This document shows, one piece after another, positions 52,864 to 61,272 of a stretch of 64,000 nt of DNA. Made by a program: the position numbers and the translations under genes. The DNA lies in NCBI GenBank assembly GCA_041687755.1, contig JBDNJM010000186.1, forward strand, positions 1 to 64,000, read 5' to 3'. A model generated the notes under the pieces. That model searched no databases. It was given only the letters and a program-made list of their open reading frames with translations, and was not told where the DNA came from. The DNA comes from JBDNJM01 sp041687755. Lineage in GTDB: Bacteria > Planctomycetota > UBA1135 > GCA-002686595. Each line of letters starts with the position of its first letter. Position 1 is the stretch's first letter.

Positions 52864-55467
52864 TCACGGCTGGACCTCGATCGCGAGCGCATCGCTCGCC
52901 GAAAGCGCCCCGAGTTGATCGCAGGATCCGGGATCAACCCAGGCGAACTGGAAGAAGGCCTTCGCGCCCACCGGCACCTGGGTCAGCGGGAGTTCCGCCG
53001 AGGCCCAGCCCAGGGAGTCCGCTTGAACGGTCGAGATGACCACGGCGCCGAGGTCGATGTAGACGGAGATGCCGCCCAGGTCGACGGGCACCGCGGCAGC
53101 ACCGGCCGAGCGCACGAGCACGCCAGGTGCACCCCGTGGCGCCCCGATGCAGGAAACCGCGAACCCCGACTCACCCGCTCGGGGCAGTCGCCGGACGCCG
53201 GCCCGGATATCCCCATTGCAGGAGTTGGTCGGCTCCCCGAAGCGCTCGAATCCGGCTGGGCTCAGCTCGAACTCTCCAAACCAGCCGTCGCTGGTGCCGA
53301 CGGGCCCGGGGGTCGTGTCGATCGCGTCGCGGCTGATCAGGAGATCCTTGACCACGGTGCTGCCGGCGATGGCGATCCGCTCGGGCCCGAGCAACTGCCG
53401 GGCCCAGCTCTCCGTCGCGGTGTCGTTCGGATCACTGAGCGAGCCTCCATAGGCGTAGCTCCACAGCCAGTGGTCGCCCAGCGGGTCGAACTTCGAGATC
53501 GTGGTACGCCCCGGGGGTCCGAACGGTTCGCCTGGCGTCAGGAAGGGGAACTGGCTGTCAGGCTCGGCGCTGCCAAAGACCACAAGGCCGCCGTCGGCAT
53601 CGATGAGGACCCCGTCGTCGAGCTCGGTGATCTGGGAGTAGGCGTAGCGCGCCTTGAGGATCTCGTTGGTTTCCAGGTCACACAGGAGGAAGAGAATGGG
53701 CTCCAGGCTCGGATCCAGGGTGGAGACGTCGACAGACGGCCCGAAGGGCAGCTCCGGAACTTCGGACCGAGTCACGATCCAGTATGCGGACTTCCCGACG
53801 ACTTTGACGCTAATCGGGAGGTCAGTGTCGCTCGTGCTCAGGTAGGAGCAATAGTCCAGTGCACTCCAGTCCGCATTGGTTCTCGCCCAGAAGCCGTCGA
53901 GTGTCGAGCTGCCCGGAGCAACAGGTGACTCCTGAAAGGCACCAGAGGTCGTCGGTAGCTCTGTGGAATTCCCTGTTGTGCCCACTATCAGTAAGGATCC
54001 GTTCTCGAGTAGCTCAAGAGACTGAAGCGAATCGTCACGTTCGCTACCCATAAGAATGGAGCGGGTAAGGAAGCCCCCGTTGGGCTCGAGCTCCACGACG
54101 TACACCGCATTGGGTGCGAAACTCGCAGGCGGAGGAAGGAAGATCGACTGGGCAGGCGGGTCTGCCGTAAACACTGTCATGCCAATCAGCACTCCGCCGG
54201 AGACTGTGCCCTTGAAGGAGACAAGTTGATCTGTGAACGAGCCCCCCAGGACGGCGATGAACCGGATCTCGTCCCCATCGTGGCTTAGGCCGACAACATC
54301 GACCCCAGACCCGGCGTTTGGGTAGGAGGGGGTGGTGAAGGCCCCGGGTGTAGGTGCCGGAAATGAGGTGGCCTGGAAGGCAAGGAACAGCCCCTGATCC
54401 GTTACGGCAGCCAGGGGAGGAGTCGAGCTCGGGAGTGGCTGGCCCTCGCCGATCAGGGTCGATGAGACAGGGAGAGTGCCCAGGGCCGCGACTCGACTCA
54501 CAAAGATGGTGAACGCGTCCTTAAGCAGGCCGGGGGAGGTGACGCCCGGTGAGATGGGGAAATTGGGTGAGGTGGTGTAGCCCGTGAGGAGGAATAAGCC
54601 GTTCGAATCGACTTCAATGTCTGAAATGGACTCTCCAAGCAACCCTCCTATCAGGCTGGTGAAGGTCACGCTAGGGTCGATGGTGAACGGCTTGTCGAGC
54701 CTCACCCCTTCGAGCTCGAAGCCGATCCTGCCGGAGTCGGTCTTCACCCAAGTTCCCCTCGGGCTTGACAGTGGTTCCTCGGACTCTTGAAGGACCTCCA
54801 CCGCCCCGAATCTCCAGGTTCCCTGGCCCTGCCTCCATTCGACGCCCTCGTTGGCGACCCTTGGAGTGGATCCGCCTTGCACCTCGAGCTCCAGGAGACC
54901 AGGGTCGACCCCGGCGCGAAGCTCGAAGTCGAAGCAGGGGCGGCCCTCATCGTCGACTCGCAGGATCCAGTCTACGCCTTCGAGAACATTGGGAATTCGG
55001 ACTCGTTCATAGGCCTCGGCAACGATGGCGTTGTCGTCCTGTTGCCAGGTGAGAAACGTGAACGCGGTCCCTTTCTGACCCGACCCGACGGCCGTGTGCC
55101 TGCTAGCGCCAGGAATGCTTACGCGGATGCTCTGGCGAACGGCGCGTTCGGGGTGGGGCTCCAGGCTCCCGCCAGGACGACCAACGATGGGCGAGAGCTG
55201 TGCTACCTCAAACCAGACCGAGTCCTCGCGGACCTGGACCTGGACCGGGCCCACTCGCCCGAGGAACAAGACTTCATCCGGCCACTGTCCCGCGTTCTCG
55301 ACGAACACGCCTTGGCCTGATATCGGGTTGGTGCGCGCCAGCCCGTCTCGTTCTGATTCGAGCCGTTCGGTGGCGGGCTCCGACGAGGTGTGGGGCAAGG
55401 TCTGGTTGCCGGCCAGCGCAAGCGCGGACAGTAGCGCTGGGCAGAGGAGTCTTGCGATGGCCTTCAT
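52864..55467 (-). CDS. Very large secreted protein, SBBP-repeat/DUF7948-like
   Basis: An 867-residue exported protein with signal peptide (RLLCPALLSALALAG). The N-terminal domain has GVFVENAGQWPDEVLFLG and VRIPNVLEGVDWILRVDDEG, then FTIDPSVTFTSLIGG. This order (EN-GQ, ...Y.G.D..., IDP...YSTY.GG) is the hallmark of secreted SBBP-type proteins with a domain of unknown function at the front. The middle carries propeller-like repeats (ISDIEVDSNGLFLLTGYTTS, SLELLENGSLLIVGTTGNS), and the last 110 residues form a separate beta domain (GVRRLPRAGESGFAVSC ... DALAIEVQP). No enzymatic motif was seen. Its ATG overlaps the stop of the upstream FG-GAP gene (ATGA), so the pair is translationally coupled. 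Part of the gene, about 53.6-54.7 kb, is lower in GC. Confidence 0.8.
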   Translation of the reverse strand: MKAIARLLCPALLSALALAGNQTLPHTSSEPATERLESERDGLARTNPISGQGVFVENAGQWPDEVLFLGRVGPVQVQVREDSVWFEVAQLSPIVGRPGGSLEPHPERAVRQSIRVSIPGASRHTAVGSGQKGTAFTFLTWQQDDNAIVAEAYERVRIPNVLEGVDWILRVDDEGRPCFDFELRAGVDPGLLELEVQGGSTPRVANEGVEWRQGQGTWRFGAVEVLQESEEPLSSPRGTWVKTDSGRIGFELEGVRLDKPFTIDPSVTFTSLIGGLLGESISDIEVDSNGLFLLTGYTTSPNFPISPGVTSPGLLKDAFTIFVSRVAALGTLPVSSTLIGEGQPLPSSTPPLAAVTDQGLFLAFQATSFPAPTPGAFTTPSYPNAGSGVDVVGLSHDGDEIRFIAVLGGSFTDQLVSFKGTVSGGVLIGMTVFTADPPAQSIFLPPPASFAPNAVYVVELEPNGGFLTRSILMGSERDDSLQSLELLENGSLLIVGTTGNSTELPTTSGAFQESPVAPGSSTLDGFWARTNADWSALDYCSYLSTSDTDLPISVKVVGKSAYWIVTRSEVPELPFGPSVDVSTLDPSLEPILFLLCDLETNEILKARYAYSQITELDDGVLIDADGGLVVFGSAEPDSQFPFLTPGEPFGPPGRTTISKFDPLGDHWLWSYAYGGSLSDPNDTATESWARQLLGPERIAIAGSTVVKDLLISRDAIDTTPGPVGTSDGWFGEFELSPAGFERFGEPTNSCNGDIRAGVRRLPRAGESGFAVSCIGAPRGAPGVLVRSAGAAAVPVDLGGISVYIDLGAVVISTVQADSLGWASAELPLTQVPVGAKAFFQFAWVDPGSCDQLGALSASDALAIEVQP

Positions 55468-57527
55468 TGCCCCATGCCCCGATGAAAGAGGTAGGCCCGT
55501 CCGAGTTCGGTGAACGTTGGGCAACTCATGCCAGACGTGCAGTCTGCGCAGAGGCCGTCGGTGACCTGGGTGGGAGCTTCTTTGAAGGGCCAGGCAAAGC
55601 CAGCGGAAACGAGAGTGTCCGCACCGCCTGCCAGTCCGGGAATAGGGCCGAGGAACGCGCTCGCAAAGCCGAGCCGGTCTCGTGCTTCTTCACCATAAAA
55701 TGCGCCCAGTACTCTGGATCTGGGCGTGCCGCCAACCTGCGTCCAGGATAGCACGTCGACTCGGCCGGCCAGTCCGGGTCGGGCACCGCTGCAGGAGCAG
55801 GCGGGGGGAACTCCGAGCCTCGTGTACCGCTTGGAGCCGACAATGAGGTCCGGTATCGCGTCAGCGTTGTAGTCACCGCTGCTCGCAAGAGAAGAACCGA
55901 AGTCGGACTGGGCTTGGTATCCGGTGAAGCTGAACGTGGTTGATATGGGCTGCGTTGGTGACGTTGGATCGAACGTGCACCCCATGACCATGCCGATGTT
56001 GTCGAAAGTTCCCGCCGGAGGGTCGTTTGGATCGATGAGGGCATCGAATCCTGGCGCTCCGACCGCGAAACCCACGGCGGCAGAGGTCCGGTCGAGCGCG
56101 ATTCGCGACACCGTCCGCCCAAATCGCGGCTCCAGCCCGACCTCGTCGGGCGATGTGGAGTCGGCGTCAGCCGGGCCGTCGATCCTTCCGCGTCGACTCG
56201 CGGTGTACGTGCCTGATCCCAGATCCTCCAGGCTCCAAACGGTTACATAACCTGGTCCTCCATCGCCGTCATCGCCGAAAAATTGCGGAGTTTTCTTATG
56301 ATTCGGCGCGGGGTTCTGGTCGTCGATCTTATTCCAATCAGAACGAAACTGAGGTGCGCCGATCACCAATTCGTCACCAATGAACGGTGCGCCGATGTCG
56401 TGATCGCCTATTCCGTCCAGGCTCGCACCGAACCTGTCACGGTCGGCTGCTAGGGGGTCCGAGATCGTGAGTGCTCCTCCGTCCGCAAGGGCTTGGGAAA
56501 TCCGGAGTACGGGATTGGCGGATGAGCTGGCAAGGAAGGTCCGGAGGTAGTCGCCGAACACCACGTAGACCTTGCCCGGCCTGTTGTCGATGTTCGGCCA
56601 GGCGGCGTTCGTGGTCGTTGCGCTGGAATTCACCCCGTCCTGCCACGCGTATTGGGGAGCGCCGATTGCAAGATCGTGGATGCCGTCGCCGTCGAAATCG
56701 ATCTCCTTCGAGATCGCGAATTCGAAGTAGTCGCCGGCGGATTCGCCGAGGAGTATGAAGTCGCAATAGCCGCCGGAGCTCGTGAGCGTTTCGGATTCAG
56801 CCCCTGCGTAGCTCCCCTTCGGAATTGGGTCTCCGGGAACGGCAGGGTCCCCTGTCGGTTGTGGGCGTCCGAAGTACAGGTACACCGCGCCAGCCTGGTG
56901 GCGAGTCTCGGTGGCGCCGCCACCCAGGTCCACATCGACGTCGTACCAGGGCGCACCGACGGCCAGGTCCGGGTAGGTGACGGTGCCCTCTCCGGGGCCT
57001 GCAGGCTGGGGGCCGTTGATGTCGCCTACGAAGCGGACGCACCAGCCGAAACGGTCGGAGAGCATCCACCTCTCCTTGTTCGTGGCAGTCTCAGTACCGT
57101 CGTCGTACTGGATGCCACGGAGCCGAACGTCGGAAAACTGTAGCGGTTGATACAGGGTGGGCGGGGCTTCCGAAGACCCGGTGATCGGGGGGCAGTTGAT
57201 GGTGACGACCGTATTGTCCAGGCCTCCAAGAAACAGAGTCACCGCGTCCCGCTTGGAGTCGATCAGCGAGCTCTGTCCCTCGAGGTCGACCTTGGCCCCG
57301 CCCCCGAGAACGACATCCGGTACGCCATCACCGTTCCAATCGGCACCGGCATCCATGGAGAGTCCCGCGTGATCCGATGGGCACGAGCCTTGATAGATCA
57401 CGGGCGTCTCGCACGCCCACGCTTGATTCGCTCCAGGCGCCCAGATGGGCTCCTCGATGATCGAACCTTGGGACTGAGGGTGGATGAGGGGCAGGACGAG
57501 ACTTGCGAGGATCATGAGAACAACCAC
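55464..57527 (-). CDS. Secreted FG-GAP (integrin alpha-like) repeat protein
   Basis: A 687-residue protein with a short hydrophobic signal sequence (VVLMILASLVLPLIH). Integrin-type FG-GAP repeats with calcium-binding DxDxDGxxD loops are evident: DWNGDGVPDVVLGGGA (about residue 64), EIDFDGDGIHDLAIGAPQY (about 275), GDYNADAIPDLIVGSKRY (about 590), plus several weaker ones. These form a calcium-stabilised beta-propeller used in surface adhesion or recognition. The start is uncertain between GTG (57527) and an ATG four codons later. It overlaps the next large secreted gene by four bases, so both are probably made together and could form one surface assembly. The upstream 260 bp reach the IS3-like element. 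Confidence 0.82.
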   Translation of the reverse strand: MVVLMILASLVLPLIHPQSQGSIIEEPIWAPGANQAWACETPVIYQGSCPSDHAGLSMDAGADWNGDGVPDVVLGGGAKVDLEGQSSLIDSKRDAVTLFLGGLDNTVVTINCPPITGSSEAPPTLYQPLQFSDVRLRGIQYDDGTETATNKERWMLSDRFGWCVRFVGDINGPQPAGPGEGTVTYPDLAVGAPWYDVDVDLGGGATETRHQAGAVYLYFGRPQPTGDPAVPGDPIPKGSYAGAESETLTSSGGYCDFILLGESAGDYFEFAISKEIDFDGDGIHDLAIGAPQYAWQDGVNSSATTTNAAWPNIDNRPGKVYVVFGDYLRTFLASSSANPVLRISQALADGGALTISDPLAADRDRFGASLDGIGDHDIGAPFIGDELVIGAPQFRSDWNKIDDQNPAPNHKKTPQFFGDDGDGGPGYVTVWSLEDLGSGTYTASRRGRIDGPADADSTSPDEVGLEPRFGRTVSRIALDRTSAAVGFAVGAPGFDALIDPNDPPAGTFDNIGMVMGCTFDPTSPTQPISTTFSFTGYQAQSDFGSSLASSGDYNADAIPDLIVGSKRYTRLGVPPACSCSGARPGLAGRVDVLSWTQVGGTPRSRVLGAFYGEEARDRLGFASAFLGPIPGLAGGADTLVSAGFAWPFKEAPTQVTDGLCADCTSGMSCPTFTELGRAYLFHRGMGQ

Positions 57528-57787
57528 GCTGGGGGTGAGCGGGCAGGCCGCTAGGTGGATTCAGTGCGATACTTCTAAGCTAGCACTAGAACGCGTTGCG
57601 TGGCGCCCCGTCTCGCGACTGAGGAGTGCAGGGAAGAGGTCCTCCTGGGCCGCTGCGGTCTTCGTTCCCCTTCGGAGGAGTCGGTTCCTCTGCCCACCGG
57701 GGAGGATCTTCCACGAGAGGCGCTGATCCTGGCGGTCGAGACTGGCCCAAGTCATTTTAGCGACGGGGGTACGGTCATCGCACCGGC
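57528..57787. other. Intergenic region between the FG-GAP gene and the IS3-like element
   Basis: No supported gene. The short minus-strand open frame here has no recognisable motif. It should contain the promoter of the FG-GAP/SBBP pair; AT-richer sequence (GCGATACTTCTAAGCTAGCA, about 57567) lies close to the start and is a candidate -10 area. Confidence 0.35.
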
Positions 57788-57876
57788 TGTTTCCGCGGGT
57801 TCTTGAGGATCCTGGGTCGGTCGGACAGGAGGCGGCCACAGGGGCTCGCGCAAAAATTCCATCCGACGACGTCTAA

Positions 57877-58279
57877 ATGACTGAGTCCGGGGCGCGCCCC
57901 TGGACCCTGAGGTGCTCTCGCGCCCTACGCGGCGTCGCTTCAGCGCCGAGTACAAGTCGAAGATGCTGCGTGAGGCGGAAGCCTGCACGGAGCCGGGCGC
58001 GGTTGGCGCGCTGCTGCGGCGCGAGGGCCTGTACTCGTCGCACCTGGCCAACTGGCGCCGACAAGAAGCAGCCCGGGGCCGAGCGGGGCTGGAGCCGAAG
58101 CAGCGCGGGCCAAAGCCCTCGCTCAAGCCGAGCCAGCGTGAACTGAAGCTGGAACGCGAGGAGCGGGACCTCGAGAAGCGCCTGGCGAAGGCTGAGGCGA
58201 TCATCGCGTTCCAAGAGAAGTGCACGCGCTGCTGGAGATCCCCCTGAGCCAGCCAGAGAACGACGAGGACGGCTCGTAA
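57877..58279 (+). pseudogene. IS3-family orfA (helix-turn-helix DNA-binding protein), frameshifted
   Basis: The main open segment (57912-58247) gives RPTRRRFSAEYKSKMLREAE, LLRREGLYSSHLANWRRQEA and a leucine-zipper-like EEKL region (LEREERDLEKRLAKAEAIIA), the usual OrfA layout. Two single-base losses are inferred. At the start, MTESGARP in one frame (57877) is followed by DPEVL in another (about 57900). At the end, AFQEK is followed after about 58219 by VHALLEIPLSQPENDEDGS in the next frame, ending at TAA 58277-58279. The intact ancestor would have been about 134 residues. Confidence 0.75.
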
Positions 58280-58284
58280 CGGCG

Positions 58285-59296
58285 GTGAGTGAAGCTCGCG
58301 GGGGCCTGTCGTGCGTCGACGCGTGCGGTGCGCTGGGGCTGCCGCGCGCGACGTACTACCGGCGCACGGCGCCGCCTGCGGAGTCCGCTTCCGAAGCGAT
58401 CGCTGGTGATCGAGAGAAAAGAGAGAAGCCCCACCCGCGTGCGATCAGCCCTGGCGAGGAGAAGCGTCTCCTCGAGCATCTTCACTCTCCCCGATTCGCC
58501 AATCAGGCCGTGCCCCAGGTCTACGCCACGCTGCTCGACGAAGGGACGTACCTCGCTTCTCCGCGCAGCATGTACCGAATCCTCGACCGCAGGCGGGAGG
58601 TCAAGGAGCGGCGCAACCAGGCTCGCCGGCCGAATTGCGCAGCGCCAGAGCTGCTGGCTACGAAGCCGGCGAACTCTGGTCCTGGGACACACTAAGCTAC
58701 GCGGCCCCGAGAAGTGGACCTACTTCTACCTGCACGTGATGCTCGACATCTTCAGCCGATTCGTCGTCGGTTGGATGGTCGCTCGCTGCGAAAACGCCGC
58801 CTTGGCTCGCAAGCTACTCGCCGAGTCGGTCGCCAAGCACGGCGTCGAGAACGGCCAGCTCACCTGCCATTCGGACCGCGGCGCTCCGATGACCTCGAAG
58901 AGCTTCGCTCTGCTTCTCACGGATCTGGGCGTCGCCCAAAGCCTCAACCTGCCGTACGTCTCGAACGACAACCCCTTCTCCGAGGCCCTCTTCAAGACCG
59001 CGAAGTACTCGCCGGAGTACCCAGGCCGGTTTGGTGGCCTCGAGCATGCACGGGCGTGGGCCGCTCCCTTCTTCCAGTACTGCAACTACGAGCACCACCA
59101 CAGCGGCCTCGGCACGATGACGCCTCCAGACGTCCACCTGGGCCGGGTGGAGCAGGTGAGAGAAGTCCGCCCGGGAGCGCTAGACGCCGCATTCGCACGG
59201 CACCCAGAGCGCTTCGTCCGCAAGCCGCCCGTGGCGCCGAGGCCTCCCTCGGCCGTGTGGATCAACCCGCCCAAGCCAGCGGTCTCCGCACACTAA
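58285..59296 (+). pseudogene. IS3-family orfB transposase (DDE integrase fold), frameshifted
   Basis: The first part, in one frame (58285-58668), reads ACGALGLPRATYYRRTAPP and VYATLLDEGTYLASPRSMYR, ending LLATKP. The next frame carries ELWSWD with the first catalytic aspartate (58671-58688). A third frame continues TKLRGPEKWTYFYLHVMLDI from 58691 to the stop, with the second aspartate in CHSDRGAPM and the glutamate in NDNPFSEALFKTAKY. Two one-base deletions within 25 bp (about 58669 and 58690) explain this. All catalytic residues remain, but no single frame holds them, so the transposase should be inactive. Confidence 0.85.
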
Positions 59297-59500
59297 ACCT
59301 GACCCGTGGCTGTCTCAGAACCGGTGACAACTTCCGCCCCGATCGTATTGCGCACCCATAGGCCTGTTGCTCGGACTGCCGCGTTAGCAGGCGGGTCGCA
59401 CCCTTTGGGCACGGTCCCGCTCGCGTTGCGCTGGATGACGCGCGCCGTCGGCCCGATGAGGCGGCCATTGGGGAACCTGTGCGCGCCGGGCGGTTCCCGT

Positions 59501-61267
59501 TCAGCCGTCGAGATTGGCGGTCAGCTCGACGTCGAGGGCCTTCTCGGTCCGGTAGCGAATCGTGAACTCGCCGGTGCCGGCCACGAGGAAGCGCCACTCG
59601 AGGTCGGAGCCTTCGAATAGGCCGTGCTCGCGGACCACGCGGCCGGGCTCTTCGGCGTCGTCGAGGGCCAGCTCCGTGTCGCGCCAGCGGTCGCGGCGTT
59701 CGCCCGAGGCGACGACGACGATGCGTTGGGCTTCGAGGCTCAGCTCGTCGGGGATGCCGGTGCGCTTGTTGGAGGACATCGCGGTACGGGTCGGAATCGC
59801 GCCGGCGTTCTTGGCGCGGACTTCGATCGCGAACAGGCCGTTGCCCAGGTCTTCGGTGCCCATGAGTTCGAGCTCGACCTGGGGCATGGCCTCGGCGTGG
59901 GCGAGGCAGAAGAGGGCGTTGCGGTGCAGCTCTTCTTCGACGAGGAAGGACGGGGGCACACGGCCGACGTCTTTGGCAAAGCCGCCGACTTCGATTTCGC
60001 CGTAGAAGGGGTGCTCGACCGTTGTCCAGTCGGTGAAGCCGGCGCTCATGAGGAGCTCGTCGTCGAACTGGTGGCGGCCTCCGGTGCCGGAGGCCAGGCG
60101 GTTGTCCGGGCTCAGGCGATTGCCGGTCCACATCTCGTTGGTGAAGCTGACGATCCCCAGGCCCTCGTAGGTCCAGTTCACGAAGCCGCCGAAGACGGTG
60201 TAGAGGTCGTCCCAGATCACCCAGTAGTTGTAGAAGGGCAGCATGCGCTCGCCCTGGGCGCCGAGGGCGTCGTACACGCCGAGGTCTGCGCGCGGGTAGT
60301 TGCCGTAGCTGTCGCTGCCGGGGCCGCGCAGGATCATGCCGCCCGAGTTGTGGAACGACTGGACCGCGGCGATGTTCGGGCGCGCGAGGATGGTCTCAGC
60401 GACCGAGCGGGTTTCGGGCCAGTAGAGCGGGTAGGGACCCGCCCCGAACTGCACGTGGTTGGGCTGCCAGGAGGAGGGCCAGGAGCGGTTCATGTCGTAG
60501 CCGCCGAGGCCGTCCTCGTTGATGCGGCCGTCGCCGTCGTCGTCGAAGCCCTCGCTGCCGAGCAGCGTCCAGTCGCCGGGTTCGCCATCGGTATCGCGGG
60601 GGACGCGCTCCATGCGACGCGGGTCGTCGGGGTTCAGGCGGTGGGTGCCCTCGCCCGGCGTGAACTTGCGCATCTGGGTGATGTTGCCGTCGCCGTCGAG
60701 GTCGTTGGGGCCGTCCTCGTCCGCCTGGCCGTCGCGATCGTTGTCGAGCGGGGACTGGCCGCTGCGGCTGGTGCTCGCGGTGCCGGCGTCGGCGAACCAG
60801 TGCTCGCGGCCGTCGGGGTTGATCGAGGGCAGCAGGTAGAAGGCCGCGCGCTCGAGCAGGGCGTCCACGCGGGGGTTGATGCCGGCGTTCTCGAGCAGGT
60901 ACCAGGCGGTGTAGAGCACGGCTTCGGAGCCCTGGACTTCGTTGCCGTGCACGTTGCCGTCGATCCACATGCCTGACTTGGCTTCGGCGGGGCCAGAGGC
61001 GGCGTCGTTGAGCGTGTAGAGGCGCAGCTCGCGACCCTCGCTCGAGAAGCCTACGACCTCCATCGAGAGGTGCTCGGGCCACTGGTCGGCGAGCGCGTCG
61101 AAGTGCGCGTACAGGTCGTCGAGCGGGTAGAGCCGGTTCCACGGGATCTCAACCTGGGGCGCGCGGTTGGCGGCCAGGCCGGGGAAGCCGGGGACGGGGG
61201 CGGGTGCCGGGGCGGGACGGTCGGTGTCCTGCAGCGCGGCGAGAGCAATTCCTAGAAGGAGGGTCAT
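59501..61267 (-). CDS. M14-family zinc carboxypeptidase, secreted
   Basis: A 588-residue exported metallopeptidase with signal peptide (TLLLGIALAALQ). The zinc ligands His107 and Glu110 are in DGNVHGNEVQGSE, the third histidine is in VQSFHNSGGM and the catalytic glutamate in SFTNEMW. A calcium-type loop DNDRDGQADEDGPNDLDGDG (about residues 168-187) is inserted in the peptidase domain, with a second in FDDDGDGRINEDG. The C-terminal 130 residues form a beta domain. It should remove C-terminal residues from peptides outside the cytoplasm. The gene follows, five bases downstream, a homologue lacking the catalytic residues, so both are made from one transcript. Confidence 0.9.
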   Translation of the reverse strand: MTLLLGIALAALQDTDRPAPAPAPVPGFPGLAANRAPQVEIPWNRLYPLDDLYAHFDALADQWPEHLSMEVVGFSSEGRELRLYTLNDAASGPAEAKSGMWIDGNVHGNEVQGSEAVLYTAWYLLENAGINPRVDALLERAAFYLLPSINPDGREHWFADAGTASTSRSGQSPLDNDRDGQADEDGPNDLDGDGNITQMRKFTPGEGTHRLNPDDPRRMERVPRDTDGEPGDWTLLGSEGFDDDGDGRINEDGLGGYDMNRSWPSSWQPNHVQFGAGPYPLYWPETRSVAETILARPNIAAVQSFHNSGGMILRGPGSDSYGNYPRADLGVYDALGAQGERMLPFYNYWVIWDDLYTVFGGFVNWTYEGLGIVSFTNEMWTGNRLSPDNRLASGTGGRHQFDDELLMSAGFTDWTTVEHPFYGEIEVGGFAKDVGRVPPSFLVEEELHRNALFCLAHAEAMPQVELELMGTEDLGNGLFAIEVRAKNAGAIPTRTAMSSNKRTGIPDELSLEAQRIVVVASGERRDRWRDTELALDDAEEPGRVVREHGLFEGSDLEWRFLVAGTGEFTIRYRTEKALDVELTANLDG

Positions 61268-61272
61268 GGCGA

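Larger units (their letters stand above)
57788..59329 (+). mobile_element. Degenerate IS3-family insertion sequence
   Basis: About 1.54 kb containing orfA and orfB of an IS3-type transposase, both frameshifted. Imperfect terminal inverted repeats are suggested by TGTTTCCGCGGGTTCTTGAGG at the left end and the inverted TGTCACCGGTTCTGAGACAG at the right; these borders are approximate. No target duplication was found, in keeping with an old, decayed copy. Confidence 0.6.

Noticed and set aside
57561..57839. A short minus-strand open frame upstream of the IS3-like element
   Set aside because: It runs into the left end of the element, has no recognisable motif and lies in the expected promoter region of the FG-GAP gene.
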